A stretch of DNA of 64,000 nucleotides from Halomonas sp. 25-S5 (lineage in GTDB: Bacteria; Pseudomonadota; Gammaproteobacteria; Pseudomonadales; Halomonadaceae): positions 186,001 to 250,000 of the forward strand of contig NZ_JARANV010000001.1 in assembly GCF_029889845.1 (NCBI RefSeq). Direction: 5' to 3'. This document shows, piece after piece, positions 1-9,070 of the stretch. Position numbers and translations under genes: made by a program. The notes below the pieces were generated by a model, which was not told where the DNA came from, did no database searches, and saw only the letters and a program-made list of their open reading frames with translations. Numbering within the stretch: position 1 is the stretch's first letter; every line of letters starts with the position of its first letter.

Positions 1-2
1 AC

Positions 3-161
3 CTGCCGGACGGCCGGGTCGAGGTGCTGATGTGCGGCGAGCGCGAGGCGGTCAAGCGCCTCGCTGAGTGGCTGTGGAAGGGGCCGGACGGGGCTCGGGT
101 CACCCATGTGGAGTTCGAGGTGATCGAGACCCACGCGCCGGACGATTTCCGCACCCGCTAG
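3..161 (+). CDS. acyP: acylphosphatase, C-terminal part (truncated by window edge)
   Basis: Only the last 52 codons are inside the window; the start lies upstream. The visible residues (LPDGRVEVLMCGEREAVKRL, then a tryptophan-containing helix and a strand ending VEFEVIETHAPDDF) match the C-terminal half of the ~90-residue acylphosphatase fold, where NxxDGxVE is followed by an amphipathic helix and a final beta strand. These small cytosolic enzymes hydrolyse acyl phosphates. The catalytic arginine and asparagine near the N-terminus cannot be checked. A terminator hairpin follows 14 bases after the stop, so this is the last gene of its transcript. Confidence 0.8.
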   Translation: MPDGRVEVLMCGEREAVKRLAEWLWKGPDGARVTHVEFEVIETHAPDDFRTR

Positions 162-174
162 CGGTGCCGATGAA

Positions 175-211
175 CCGGCAGGGCCCGGAGCACGTGCCCT
201 GCCGGTGCTTT
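175..211. terminator. bidirectional hairpin terminator
   Basis: A perfect 10-bp stem (CCGGCAGGGC at 175-184 with GCCCTGCCGG at 196-205) is followed by TGCTTTT. It sits between the convergent acylphosphatase and nucleoside hydrolase genes and could serve both strands, though the T-run favours the forward transcript. Confidence 0.75.
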
Positions 212-218
212 TCGGCCG

Positions 219-1160
219 TCAGGCCAGAGTGTCGGCGATCCAGTCGCTGACGGCCTCGCCGTCGACGCCCAGGCAGACCTCCACCAACGGGGTATGGGAC
301 CAGCGCGCCTCGATGAAGCCGCGTCCCTCGGGGGCGAAGATCGTCTGGCCCTCGGCATCGCCGGACGTCGCCACGCTCAGATGGCCGCGGCCCGTGGTGA
401 AGAGCTCCGGGCGCAGCAGCCAGGCCAGAGCGCAGCTGTCGTGGGGGCAGCAACCATCGATGCCCAGGAACTCCCGGTAGAAGTCCCGGTAGAAGTCGTA
501 GCTGCCCGCCAGCACCTTGCCGAGCGCGCCCTGGCCGGCCTCGATGCGCGCCATGTGCTCGCCGGTGAGCACACAGCGATGGGTGACGTCCAGCCCCACC
601 AGGGTCAGCGGCCAGCCGGCGGTGAGCACCCGCGCGGCGGCGTCCGGGTCATTGAACATGTTGGCCTCGGCCACCGGGGTGACGTTGCCCCCCTCACGGA
701 TCGAGCCGCCCATGATCACCACCCGCTTGACCTTCCCGGTGATCGCCGGGTCGAGCTGCAGGGCCGCGGCGAGGTTGCCCACCGGGCCCACCGCCACCAG
801 GGTGACCTCGCCGGGCCGGGCATTCAGGGTGTCGACGATGAATTGCGGCGCGCTGCGGGAATCGGCCTTGCCCTCGACCGGCGGCAGCGCGATATCGCCC
901 AGGCCGTTGGCGCCATGGATGTGGGCGGGCGGCGGATGACGCGCCTTGACCAGCGGTGCCGCGGCGCCCTGGGCCACGGGAACCTCTCGCCCGGCAAGCT
1001 CGGCGAGCAGCAGGGCATTGTGGGTGGCAGTCTCCACGTCGACGTTGCCGTAGGTGGTGGTCAGCCCCAGCAGCTCGAGCTCGGGATGGCGCAGGGCGAT
1101 GGCGATGGCTTGGGCGTCGTCGACGCCCGGGTCGGTATCGAAGATGATCGGATGGCTCAC
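219..1160 (-). CDS. inosine-uridine type nucleoside hydrolase
   Basis: A 313-residue protein of the calcium-dependent nucleoside N-ribohydrolase (IUNH) family, which splits nucleosides into base and ribose in the cytosol. The N-terminal DTDPGVDDAQAI carries the family's aspartate cluster; VIMGGSIREGGN and a C-terminal HDSCALAW supply the other metal and ribose contacts. The start is a GTG at 1158-1160 preceded by GAGGAGGC; the reading frame stays open far upstream, but that part is the antisense frame of the ribokinase gene. The GTG overlaps the ribokinase stop by GTGA, so translation is probably coupled. Substrate preference (pyrimidine as in RihA/B or broad as in RihC) cannot be read from sequence alone. 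Confidence 0.9.
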   Translation of the reverse strand: MSHPIIFDTDPGVDDAQAIAIALRHPELELLGLTTTYGNVDVETATHNALLLAELAGREVPVAQGAAAPLVKARHPPPAHIHGANGLGDIALPPVEGKADSRSAPQFIVDTLNARPGEVTLVAVGPVGNLAAALQLDPAITGKVKRVVIMGGSIREGGNVTPVAEANMFNDPDAAARVLTAGWPLTLVGLDVTHRCVLTGEHMARIEAGQGALGKVLAGSYDFYRDFYREFLGIDGCCPHDSCALAWLLRPELFTTGRGHLSVATSGDAEGQTIFAPEGRGFIEARWSHTPLVEVCLGVDGEAVSDWIADTLA

Positions 1161-2089
1161 GGTGCCTCCTCGTCGTGGCGGTGGGGCGCGGGAAGGCCGT
1201 CGCACAGGGCGCGCTCGACCGCCGTCGCCTCGGGGATGCTCTCGGTGGCGCCGGCGACCTGGACGCTCAGGGCGGCGGCGGTGGCGGCCCGTGTCAGGCA
1301 GTCGGTCACCGGCCGTCCCTGCTGCAGGGCGGCCAGATAGTAGCCGATGAAGGTGTCGCCGGCCGCCGTGGTGTCCCGCGGCGTGACCGGCAGGGCCGGC
1401 TGGAAGTGGCGTTCGTCGTCGGACTGGTACCAGGCGCCGTCGCCGCCCAGGGTCAGCACCGTCTCGCCGCCGGGCAGGCGGCGGGCGAGCCCGTCCAGCA
1501 GGGCCTCGGGCGGGGCGGCCTCGTCCAGGCCGGCCAGCCAGGCGGCCTCGCCGCGATTGACGAACAGCAGCCGGCAGTGGGCCAGGGGCAACGCCAGCAC
1601 CGCATCGCTCATCGGTGCGGGGTTGAGGGCGATGTTCAGGCCCGCCTCCACGGCGCGTTCCAGCACCCGGGGCAAAGCATTGCACTCGTTCTGGGCCAGC
1701 AGCCAGTCCCCGGGCGAGGCCGCGGCGAAATGCGCGTCGAGATCCTGTTCCGTATAGCCATGGTTGGCCCCGGAGAAGAGGAGGATGGCGTTCTCGCCCC
1801 GGTCGTCCACCTGGATGATGGCGTGGCCGCTGGGCTCGTCGACCAGGGCGATCGCCTCCACTGCCACCCCGGCACGCGCCAGCCACTCACGGGCCCAGGC
1901 GTCCTGGCGCCCCAGGCGCCCCCAGTGGCGGACCCGCCCGCCGGCGCGTGCCATGGCCAGCGACTGGTTGGCCCCCTTGCCCCCCAGGCCGACCCGGTAG
2001 TCGCGGCTGGACAGGGTCTCGCCGGGACGCACCAGATGGGGGACGCGGTAGAAGTGGTCGAGATTGATGGAACCGAAGTTGTGCAGCAT
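1157..2089 (-). CDS. rbsK: ribokinase
   Basis: A 310-residue PfkB-family sugar kinase. Residues ~32-46 show GLGGKGANQSLAMARAGG, the ribose-binding signature of ribokinase, and near residue 245 DTTAAGDTFIGYYL contains the GAGD-type anion hole and catalytic aspartate. It phosphorylates ribose to ribose 5-phosphate. It lies between a 2-hydroxyacid dehydrogenase gene (14 bases upstream) and the nucleoside hydrolase (4-base overlap), so ribose freed by the hydrolase is the likely substrate. A GGAGG sits five bases before the ATG. No ribose transporter or repressor gene is linked, which supports salvage of intracellular ribose rather than uptake. Confidence 0.93.
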   Translation of the reverse strand: MLHNFGSINLDHFYRVPHLVRPGETLSSRDYRVGLGGKGANQSLAMARAGGRVRHWGRLGRQDAWAREWLARAGVAVEAIALVDEPSGHAIIQVDDRGENAILLFSGANHGYTEQDLDAHFAAASPGDWLLAQNECNALPRVLERAVEAGLNIALNPAPMSDAVLALPLAHCRLLFVNRGEAAWLAGLDEAAPPEALLDGLARRLPGGETVLTLGGDGAWYQSDDERHFQPALPVTPRDTTAAGDTFIGYYLAALQQGRPVTDCLTRAATAAALSVQVAGATESIPEATAVERALCDGLPAPHRHDEEAP

Positions 2090-2103
2090 GCGAGCCTCCG
2101 CGC

Positions 2104-3039
2104 TCAGCCTTCCTGCCAGCTACGCAGGTTGTCGGCGGTGAGGGCCACGATGCGCTGGCGGGCCTCGGGGGTGATCCAGGCGTTGTGGGGCGTGACGATC
2201 AGGTTGAGCGGCTCGCCCAGTGCATCGAGCAGCGGGTGTCCGTCGCGGGGCGGCTCCACCGGCAGCACGTCGACGCCGAGCCCGCCCAGGTGGCCCTGGC
2301 GCAGGGCCTCGAGCGCGGCCTGCTCGTCGATGATCCCGCCCCGGGCACAGTTGACCAGCAGGGCGCCGGGCTTGAGGGCGGCCAGCAGGGCAGTGTCGAC
2401 CAGGTGGCGGGTGGCCTCGGTGAGGGGGCAGTGCAGGCTGATCACGTCCGCCTCGGGCGCCAGGTCGCGCAGTCCGGGGCGGCTATCATGGGCCTCATTG
2501 CCGGGGCGCGCGGCGAAGTCGACGTGCATGCCGAAGGCCTGGGCCAGCCGCGCCACCTTCGAGCCCAGTTCGCCCTGGCCGACGATCACCAGCCGCTTGC
2601 CCTCCAGCTGCAGGGTCGTGTGATCCATCAGGCAGAAGAAGGGGCTTTCATTCCAGCGTCCCTCGGCCACGTCGCGCTGGTAGCAGGGCAGCCGGGTGGC
2701 CAGGGCCAGCATCAGCATCAGTGTGTGCTGGGCCACGCTGGCCGTGCCGTAGGCGGTCACGTTCTTCACGGTGATGCCCAGGCGCTTGGCCGCGGCCATG
2801 TCGATATTGTTGGTGCCGGTGGCCAGCACGCAGATCAGCCTGAGTGAGGGCAGAGCATCGAGGGTACCGGCATCGAGTACCACCTTGTTGACGATGGCCA
2901 CCTCGGCACCGGCCAGCCGCTCGGCGGCCTGGTCGCGCGTGCTCTGGTCATGCACGTCCAGGGTGTCGAGGTGCTGGCGGATCGGGGCCAGGTCGATGTC
3001 GGGACCCAGGCTGGCGGCGTCGAGAATGACGGCTTTCAT
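2104..3039 (-). CDS. D-isomer-specific 2-hydroxyacid dehydrogenase (hydroxypyruvate/glycerate type)
   Basis: A 311-residue NAD(P)-dependent dehydrogenase. The Rossmann motif GQGELGSKVA is near residue 155, and the catalytic Arg (NCARGGIIDE), Glu (VLPVEPP) and His (VTPHNAW) follow in the standard order. Overall it resembles glycerate dehydrogenase/hydroxypyruvate reductase (HprA) more than the lactate or phosphoglycerate enzymes. It is the first gene of the reverse operon with the ribokinase and nucleoside hydrolase, so it may handle a sugar-derived hydroxyacid, but that is inference. The start ATG is close to the divergent fmdB-type gene; the 219-base gap holds the promoters for both. Confidence 0.85.
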   Translation of the reverse strand: MKAVILDAASLGPDIDLAPIRQHLDTLDVHDQSTRDQAAERLAGAEVAIVNKVVLDAGTLDALPSLRLICVLATGTNNIDMAAAKRLGITVKNVTAYGTASVAQHTLMLMLALATRLPCYQRDVAEGRWNESPFFCLMDHTTLQLEGKRLVIVGQGELGSKVARLAQAFGMHVDFAARPGNEAHDSRPGLRDLAPEADVISLHCPLTEATRHLVDTALLAALKPGALLVNCARGGIIDEQAALEALRQGHLGGLGVDVLPVEPPRDGHPLLDALGEPLNLIVTPHNAWITPEARQRIVALTADNLRSWQEG

Positions 3040-3114
3040 GCGATTTTCCTTGTCGATGCAGGCGAGTCGGGCAACAGGCCGTGGCAGGGGTGGGCCTTGC
3101 CCGGCGCGACAGGC

Positions 3115-3120
3115 TATAAT
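3115..3120 (+). promoter_or_regulatory. candidate -10 element for the fmdB-type gene and aspS
   Basis: A consensus TATAAT lies 139 bases before the fmdB-type start. No convincing -35 hexamer is found 16-18 bases upstream (TTGCCC is only 12 bases away), so this is a possible promoter with a long leader. Confidence 0.4.
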
Positions 3121-3258
3121 GGCTGGCTTTCGAGGCAGGCTTGGATTATCCGCGGGCCGGCCCTATATCATCATCGCACCACGGTAGCGCGAGGCGGTGG
3201 GTGCCCCTGCTCGTGCTTGACCCATGGGTTATGTCATTACATCGGGAGTGATCAAACC

Positions 3259-3516
3259 ATGCCCATCTACGAATACGAGTGCAAGGCCTGCGGCCACCGC
3301 CTGGAGAAGCTTCAGAAGATCAGCGCCGAGCCGCTGAGGGACTGCCCGGCCTGCGAGGCGGCCGAGCTCAATCGCCTGGTCTCCGCGGCCGGGTTCCGGC
3401 TGGCCGGCGGCGGCTGGTACGAGACCGATTTCAAGACCGGCAACAAGAAGAACCTGGCCGGCGGCGAGGGCGGTAAGGCCGACAAGACGCCGAGCAAGGA
3501 CGGGACGGCGGCCTGA
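3259..3516 (+). CDS. FmdB-family zinc-ribbon protein
   Basis: An 85-residue protein beginning [19 protein letters not shown], with a second pair of cysteines in [13 protein letters not shown], forming the CxxC...CxxC zinc ribbon of the FmdB/putative regulatory protein family. The C-terminal third is low-complexity and rich in Gly, Lys and Asp. In many proteobacteria this small gene sits directly before aspS, as here (50 bases apart). Its role is unproven; nucleic acid binding is usually assumed. The reading frame is open upstream to 2950, but the MPIYEY start is the family start. Confidence 0.9.
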   Translation: MPIYEYECKACGHRLEKLQKISAEPLRDCPACEAAELNRLVSAAGFRLAGGGWYETDFKTGNKKNLAGGEGGKADKTPSKDGTAA

Positions 3517-3566
3517 GCCGCCCGACGTTGCCTTTCACCCTTTCATGCAACAGAACAGGATTTGAC

Positions 3567-5348
3567 ATGCGCAGCCATTATTGCGGCCAGCTGAACGAGA
3601 CCCTGGTGGATCAGACGGTCACCCTGTGCGGCTGGGTCCACCGCCGTCGTGACCATGGGGGCGTGATCTTCCTCGACATGCGCGATCGCGATGGCATCGC
3701 CCAGGTCGTGGTCGACCCCGATACCGCCGAGGCCTTCGCCAATGCCGACCGCGTCCGCAGCGAGTATGTGCTGCGCATCGTCGGTCGCGTCAGACTGCGC
3801 CCCGAGGGCACCCAGAATCCCAACATGCCCACCGGCATGATCGAGGTGCTGGCCAAGCAGGTCGAGGTCCTCAACACCGCCGCCACGCCGCCCTTCCAGC
3901 TCGACGAGCACGGCAAGGTCGGCGAGGAGGTGCGCCTCAAGCATCGCTACATCGACCTGCGTCGCCCGGAGATGATCGAGAAGCTGCGCCTGCGCTCGCG
4001 TATCTCCCACAGCGTGCGCGCCTTCCTCGAGGGCCAGGGCTTCCTGGACATCGAGACTCCGATCCTGACCCGCGCCACTCCCGAAGGCGCCCGTGACTAC
4101 CTGGTGCCGAGCCGCACCCATCCGGGCAGCTTCTTCGCGCTGCCGCAGTCGCCGCAGCTGTTCAAGCAGCTGCTGATGGTGTCGGGCTTCGACCGCTACT
4201 ACCAGATCGCCAAGTGCTTCCGTGACGAGGACCTGCGCGCCGACCGCCAGCCCGAGTTCACCCAGATCGACCTCGAGGCCTCCTTCGTCGAGGAGGAGGA
4301 CATCATGGCGATCACCGAGTCGATGATCCGCCAGCTGTTCCAGGAGGTGCTCGACGTCGAGCTGCCCGCCTTCCCGCGCATGCCCTATGCCGAGGCCATG
4401 AGCCGCTTCGGTTCCGACAAGCCGGACCTGCGCATCCCGCTCGAGCTCACCGACGTCGACGACCTGATGAAGGACGTCGACTTCAAGGTCTTCTCCGGCC
4501 CGGCCAACGCCGACGATGGTCGCGTGGCCGCGCTGAAGGTCACGGGCGGGGCCAGCCTGTCGCGCAAGGAGATCGACGAGTACACCCGGTTCGTCGGCAT
4601 CTACGGTGCCCGCGGGCTGGCCTGGATCAAGGTCAACGACCGAGCCAGGGGCCTCGAGGGCCTGCAGTCGCCCATCGTCAAGTTCATGGAGGGCGTGGTC
4701 GAACAGCTGCTGGACCGGGTGGGCGCCGAGGACGGTGACATCATCTTCTTCGGTGCCGACAAGGCGCGCATCGTCAACGAGGCGCTGGGGGCGCTGCGCG
4801 TGCGCCTCGGCGAGGACCTCGACCTCTATACCGCCGACTGGGCCCCGCTGTGGGTGGTCGACTTCCCGATGTTCGAGGAGGATGGCAGCGCCCGCCTGCA
4901 GGCCCTGCACCATCCCTTCACTGCCCCTTCCTGCGACGCCGAGACCCTCAAGGCTCATCCGGCCTCCGCGCTCTCGCGGGCCTATGACATGGTGCTCAAC
5001 GGCACCGAGCTGGGTGGCGGTTCGATCCGTATCCACGACCAGGCGATGCAGCAGACCGTGCTCGAGGTGCTGGGCATCGGCGAAGAGGAGGCCCGGGAGA
5101 AGTTCGGCTTCCTGCTCGACGCCCTGCAGTACGGTGCGCCGCCCCATGGCGGCCTGGCCTTCGGCCTCGACCGCCTGGTGATGCTGATGAGCGGGGCGCG
5201 AAGCATCCGCGAGGTGATCGCCTTCCCCAAGACCCAGAGCGCCGCCTGCCTGCTGACCGACGCGCCCAGCGAGGTCGATGCCGAGCAGCTCAAGGAGCTC
5301 AACATCCGCCTGCGCCAGAAGGCCAAGGCGGAGACCGCCGGCGAGTGA
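3567..5348 (+). CDS. aspS: aspartyl-tRNA synthetase
   Basis: A 593-residue class II synthetase, the usual bacterial length. An N-terminal OB-fold anticodon domain ([32 protein letters not shown]) leads to class II motif 2 ([18 protein letters not shown], ~residues 215-232), a GAD insertion domain (~290-420) and motif 3 ([14 protein letters not shown], ~532). It charges tRNA-Asp. The chosen ATG at 3567 gives the family N-terminus; an earlier in-frame start at 3528 would add 13 unrelated residues. The gene sits upstream of ruvC without the yebC gene that often lies between them. A 663-codon reading frame on the opposite strand is a high-GC shadow. Confidence 0.98.
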   Translation: MRSHYCGQLNETLVDQTVTLCGWVHRRRDHGGVIFLDMRDRDGIAQVVVDPDTAEAFANADRVRSEYVLRIVGRVRLRPEGTQNPNMPTGMIEVLAKQVEVLNTAATPPFQLDEHGKVGEEVRLKHRYIDLRRPEMIEKLRLRSRISHSVRAFLEGQGFLDIETPILTRATPEGARDYLVPSRTHPGSFFALPQSPQLFKQLLMVSGFDRYYQIAKCFRDEDLRADRQPEFTQIDLEASFVEEEDIMAITESMIRQLFQEVLDVELPAFPRMPYAEAMSRFGSDKPDLRIPLELTDVDDLMKDVDFKVFSGPANADDGRVAALKVTGGASLSRKEIDEYTRFVGIYGARGLAWIKVNDRARGLEGLQSPIVKFMEGVVEQLLDRVGAEDGDIIFFGADKARIVNEALGALRVRLGEDLDLYTADWAPLWVVDFPMFEEDGSARLQALHHPFTAPSCDAETLKAHPASALSRAYDMVLNGTELGGGSIRIHDQAMQQTVLEVLGIGEEEAREKFGFLLDALQYGAPPHGGLAFGLDRLVMLMSGARSIREVIAFPKTQSAACLLTDAPSEVDAEQLKELNIRLRQKAKAETAGE

Positions 5349-5373
5349 CGACGACCGCGACCCGATGGCATTC

Positions 5374-5397
5374 CACCGGCGCCCCAGGGCGCCGGTG
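5374..5397 (+). terminator. hairpin after aspS
   Basis: A perfect 10-bp stem (CACCGGCGCC / GGCGCCGGTG) closes a four-base loop CCAG 26 bases after the aspS stop. No T-run follows, so it may attenuate or protect the 3' end rather than fully terminate before ruvC. Confidence 0.4.
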
Positions 5398-5496
5398 CTG
5401 CATGCTCGGCTCATCATCGGGCCGGTGTCCTGTGCTGTCATTCCCCACGCGGAGTTCGCCGACGATGTCCTCGACCAGCTCGATTGAAACTTACCG

Positions 5497-6036
5497 ATGC
5501 TGATCCTCGGCATCGACCCCGGATCGCGGATCACCGGCTACGGGGTGCTGGACGTCACCACGCCCACACCGCGCTACGTGGCCAGCGGCTGCATCCGTAT
5601 CCAGGCCGACGACCTCGCCCAGCGCCTGGCCCAGGTCTATGCCGGGGTCAGCGAGCTGATCGCGGTGCATGGCCCCGGGGAGTTCGCCATCGAGCAGGTG
5701 TTCATGTCGAAGAATGCCGACTCCGCCCTCAAGCTCGGCCAGGCCCGCGGCACGGCCATCGTCTGCGCTGCCAACCATGGGCTGCCGGTCAGCGAGTACG
5801 GCCCCCGTCAGATCAAGCAGGCGGTGACCGGCAGTGGCAGCGCCGACAAGGCCCAGGTACAGCACATGGTGACGGCGATCCTCGGCCTCTCGGCCACGCC
5901 CCAGGCGGATGCCGCCGACGCCCTGGCCATCGCGCTCACCCATGCCCATGCGCGCATGGGGCTGGTGCGCGTGGGCAGCTATGGTGGGCATCGCAGCCGC
6001 CGCAAGGGGGGCTCCTGGCGTGACTTCCGCCCGTGA
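5497..6036 (+). CDS. ruvC: Holliday junction resolvase RuvC
   Basis: A 179-residue endonuclease that cuts Holliday junctions delivered by RuvAB. The catalytic acidic residues are visible: Asp7 in LGIDPGSR, Glu in [11 protein letters not shown] (~residue 67), and the two Asp of [11 protein letters not shown] (~140-144). The C-terminal basic stretch [10 protein letters not shown] is longer than in E. coli and could add DNA contacts. It starts 148 bases after aspS and is followed by ruvA after 139 bases with a possible promoter in between, so ruvC and ruvAB may be expressed partly independently. Confidence 0.97.
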   Translation: MLILGIDPGSRITGYGVLDVTTPTPRYVASGCIRIQADDLAQRLAQVYAGVSELIAVHGPGEFAIEQVFMSKNADSALKLGQARGTAIVCAANHGLPVSEYGPRQIKQAVTGSGSADKAQVQHMVTAILGLSATPQADAADALAIALTHAHARMGLVRVGSYGGHRSRRKGGSWRDFRP

Positions 6037-6111
6037 TGCTGTCGCCGTGTGGCGACGGGACACATTGTCGAACGCTGTTCCCGCGGGCTGGCATGCGGCT
6101 CGGACGAACAG

Positions 6112-6117
6112 TATAGT
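6112..6117 (+). promoter_or_regulatory. candidate -10 element upstream of ruvA
   Basis: TATAGT lies 59 bases before the ruvA ATG, with a poor -35 (TGGCAT, 17-base spacing). No LexA box of the form CTG-N10-CAG is visible next to it. Confidence 0.35.
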
Positions 6118-6175
6118 GGCCCGTGACGGCCCTGCGGGCCGTGATGGACTCCAACCCAAGGGACAGCGAATTTCC

Positions 6176-6790
6176 ATGATAGGACGCCTGCGAGGCACCC
6201 TGCTCGAGAAACAGCCCCCCTGGATGGTGGTGGAGGTGGCCGGCGTCGGCTACGAGCTGGAAGCCTCCATGACCACCCTGGTGGCCATGCCCGGCACCGG
6301 GGAGCCGGTATCGCTCTATACCCACCTGACCATCCGGGAGGACGCTCACCTGCTCTACGGCTTCGCCCGAGAGCAGGAGCGCGCGCTCTTCCGTGCCCTG
6401 ATCAAGGTCAATGGCATCGGCCCCAAGCTGGCCCTGGGCATCCTCTCCGGCATGGACGAGGAGGCCTTCGTGCGCTGCGTGATGGACGACGACGTCAAGG
6501 CGCTGACCCGGCTGCCCGGGGTAGGCAAGAAGACCGCCGAGCGGCTGATCATCGAGATGCGCGACCGCTTTCCCCACTGGGAGCAGCCGGGCGAACGGGT
6601 CATCGGCACGCACGCTGTCGCGGGCAGCGTGTCGTCCGGCGCCACGGATCCCGTCGCCGATGCCGAGGCGGCCCTGGTCAGCCTGGGCTACAAGCCCGCC
6701 GAGGCGGCCCGCATGCTGGTCGGCCTCGAGGCGTCCGGTTCCACCGAGGCCATGATCAAGGCGGCGCTGACCCGCCGCCTCGCGGGGTGA
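6176..6790 (+). CDS. ruvA: Holliday junction branch-migration protein RuvA
   Basis: A 204-residue protein. Domain I is an OB fold (MIGRLRGTLLEKQPPWMVVE), domain II carries two helix-hairpin-helix DNA-binding motifs (NGIGPKLALGIL near residue 78 and LPGVGKKTAERLI near 113), and domain III is the short C-terminal helical bundle that contacts RuvB (YKPAEAARMLVGL). The tetramer holds the four-way junction while RuvB pumps DNA. The frame is open upstream to 5909, overlapping ruvC, but MIGRL is the conserved start. ruvB follows after 44 bases. Confidence 0.97.
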   Translation: MIGRLRGTLLEKQPPWMVVEVAGVGYELEASMTTLVAMPGTGEPVSLYTHLTIREDAHLLYGFAREQERALFRALIKVNGIGPKLALGILSGMDEEAFVRCVMDDDVKALTRLPGVGKKTAERLIIEMRDRFPHWEQPGERVIGTHAVAGSVSSGATDPVADAEAALVSLGYKPAEAARMLVGLEASGSTEAMIKAALTRRLAG

Positions 6791-6834
6791 ATCGATGACA
6801 CCTCCATGCTTCCACCTGATGCCGGATGGCCGCC

Positions 6835-7866
6835 ATGCTCGAGACTGATCGCTTGATCGCCGCCGACCCGCGCGACGGGGAGGGCGGTGTCGACCATGGC
6901 GGCGTCGACCATGCCATTCGTCCCAAGCGGCTGGCCGACTACATCGGCCAGCCGCGGGTGCGCGAGCAGCTCGACATCTTCATCAGCGCCGCCCGCGGCC
7001 GCGAGGAGAGCCTCGACCATACCCTGGTGTTCGGCCCGCCGGGGCTCGGCAAGACGACGCTCGCCAACATCGTCGCCGCCGAGATGGGCGTGGGGCTCAA
7101 GTCCACCTCGGGGCCGGTGCTCGAGCGGGCCGGCGACCTCGCCGCCATGCTCACCAACCTGCAGCCCGGCGACGTGCTCTTCATCGACGAGATCCACCGC
7201 CTGTCGCCGGTGGTGGAAGAGATCCTCTATCCCGCCATGGAGGACTTCCAGCTCGACATCGTCATTGGCGAGGGGCCGGCGGCGCGCTCGATCAAGCTCG
7301 ACCTCCCCCCCTTCACGCTGGTCGGCGCCACCACCCGGGCGGGCCTTCTGACCTCGCCGCTGCGCGACCGCTTCGGCATTGTCCAGCGCCTGGAGTTCTA
7401 CAGCATCGACGAGCTCACCGAGATCGTCGTGCGCTCCGCGCGGCTGCTGGGGGTCGAGTGTGACCGGGAGGGCGCCCGGGAAATCGCGCGCCGTTCTCGG
7501 GGCACCCCGCGCATCGCCAACCGGCTGCTGCGCCGGGTGCGCGACTTCGCCGAGGTGCGCGCCCAGGGCCGCGTGAATGCCGAGATCGCCGACCTGGCCT
7601 TGAATATGCTCCATGTGGACCACCAAGGCCTCGATCACATGGATCGACGCCTGCTGCTGGCGATGATCGAGAAGTTCGACGGCGGTCCGGTGGGCATCGA
7701 CTCCCTGGCCGCGGCGATCGGCGAGGAGCGCGACACCATCGAGGACGTCATCGAACCCTATCTGATCCAGCAGGGTCTGATGATGCGCACCGCCCGCGGC
7801 CGGGTGGTGACCCGTCAGGCCTGGGAACACTTCGACCTGGCGCCCCATGAGCGGGCGCCCCACTAA
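6835..7866 (+). CDS. ruvB: Holliday junction branch-migration ATPase RuvB
   Basis: A 343-residue AAA+ motor. Walker [10 protein letters not shown] and Walker [13 protein letters not shown] are intact, followed by sensor GATTRAG and the arginine finger region [16 protein letters not shown]; a winged-helix DNA-binding domain ends the protein ([20 protein letters not shown]). I place the start at the ATG giving MLETDRLI, which lines up with the E. coli N-terminus MIEADRLI; an ATG nine bases upstream (6826) is also possible. A Gly/Asp/His-rich stretch repeating VDHGGVDH lies just before the core, longer than in E. coli. Confidence 0.96.
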   Translation: MLETDRLIAADPRDGEGGVDHGGVDHAIRPKRLADYIGQPRVREQLDIFISAARGREESLDHTLVFGPPGLGKTTLANIVAAEMGVGLKSTSGPVLERAGDLAAMLTNLQPGDVLFIDEIHRLSPVVEEILYPAMEDFQLDIVIGEGPAARSIKLDLPPFTLVGATTRAGLLTSPLRDRFGIVQRLEFYSIDELTEIVVRSARLLGVECDREGAREIARRSRGTPRIANRLLRRVRDFAEVRAQGRVNAEIADLALNMLHVDHQGLDHMDRRLLLAMIEKFDGGPVGIDSLAAAIGEERDTIEDVIEPYLIQQGLMMRTARGRVVTRQAWEHFDLAPHERAPH

Positions 7867-7908
7867 CGGAACCCCCACTCCCGTGACGACTGACCAAGAC
7901 CGACGAGG

Positions 7909-8604
7909 ATGCCCGTGAACGACTCCCTGTCCCTACCCCATCTGATCATGAACGCCAGCGGCGTGGTGCAGGTGGTGATGCTGATCCTGGTGATCGCCTC
8001 CATCCTCTCCTGGGTGGTGATCTTCCAGCGCACCTTCGTGATGCGTCGGGCGCGCAAGGCACACCGTGCCTTCGAGGACCGTTTCTGGTCCGGCGTCGAC
8101 CTCAACGAGCTCTATCGCGAGACGCCTGCCGAGCAGGAGACCCAGGGCGCCGAGCACGTCTTCCGTGCCGGCTTCCGCGAGTTCAACCGCCTGCTGGCCA
8201 AGACCCGCAGCCCCCAGGCGATCCTCGAGGGCGTCCAGCGCAGCATGCGCGTGGCCTGGTCCCGCGAGGAAGACCGCCTGAGCCTGCACCTGGTGTTCCT
8301 GGCCACGGTCGCCTCGGCCAGCCCCTACATCGGCCTGTTCGGGACCGTCTGGGGCATCATGGGCTCCTTCCAGTCGCTCTCCATGGCCCAGCAGGCGACC
8401 CTGGCCACGGTGGCCCCGTGGATCGCAGAGGCCCTGATCGCCACCGCCATGGGACTGTTCGCGGCCATTCCCGCGGTGATCTTCTACAATCGGCTCTCCG
8501 CCGAGTCCGGGCGCCTGCTGGGCAAGTACGAGGACTTCGCCGAAGAGTTTCACTCCATCCTGCACCGCAACCTGCAGGGCCGGACCGACCCCGGCGCCGA
8601 CTGA
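7909..8604 (+). CDS. tolQ: TolQ, inner-membrane proton-channel subunit of Tol-Pal
   Basis: A 231-residue ExbB/TolQ-family protein with three membrane helices: residues ~18-38 (VVQVVMLILVIASILSWVVI), ~135-157 (SPYIGLFGTVWGIMGSF) and ~170-195 (IAEALIATAMGLFAAIPAVI). The family's conserved glycines and the polar TM residues that couple the proton gradient to TolA are in the last two helices. Start ATG preceded by GACGAGG; a GTG two codons in is an alternative. The ybgC thioesterase gene that normally heads tol-pal operons is missing: ruvB ends 42 bases upstream. Confidence 0.96.
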   Translation: MPVNDSLSLPHLIMNASGVVQVVMLILVIASILSWVVIFQRTFVMRRARKAHRAFEDRFWSGVDLNELYRETPAEQETQGAEHVFRAGFREFNRLLAKTRSPQAILEGVQRSMRVAWSREEDRLSLHLVFLATVASASPYIGLFGTVWGIMGSFQSLSMAQQATLATVAPWIAEALIATAMGLFAAIPAVIFYNRLSAESGRLLGKYEDFAEEFHSILHRNLQGRTDPGAD

Positions 8605-8617
8605 AGGAGAGGCCGTC

Positions 8618-9061
<444 letters not shown>

Positions 9062-9070
9062 GGAGCCCAC

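Noticed and set aside
3543..5534. 663-codon reading frame antisense to aspS
   Set aside because: High-GC shadow: it mirrors aspS codons, has low-complexity Leu/Gln/Gly/His-rich sequence and no recognisable domain.
6037..6175. LexA operator for ruvAB
   Set aside because: No CTG-N10-CAG site is visible in the gap; SOS control cannot be claimed.
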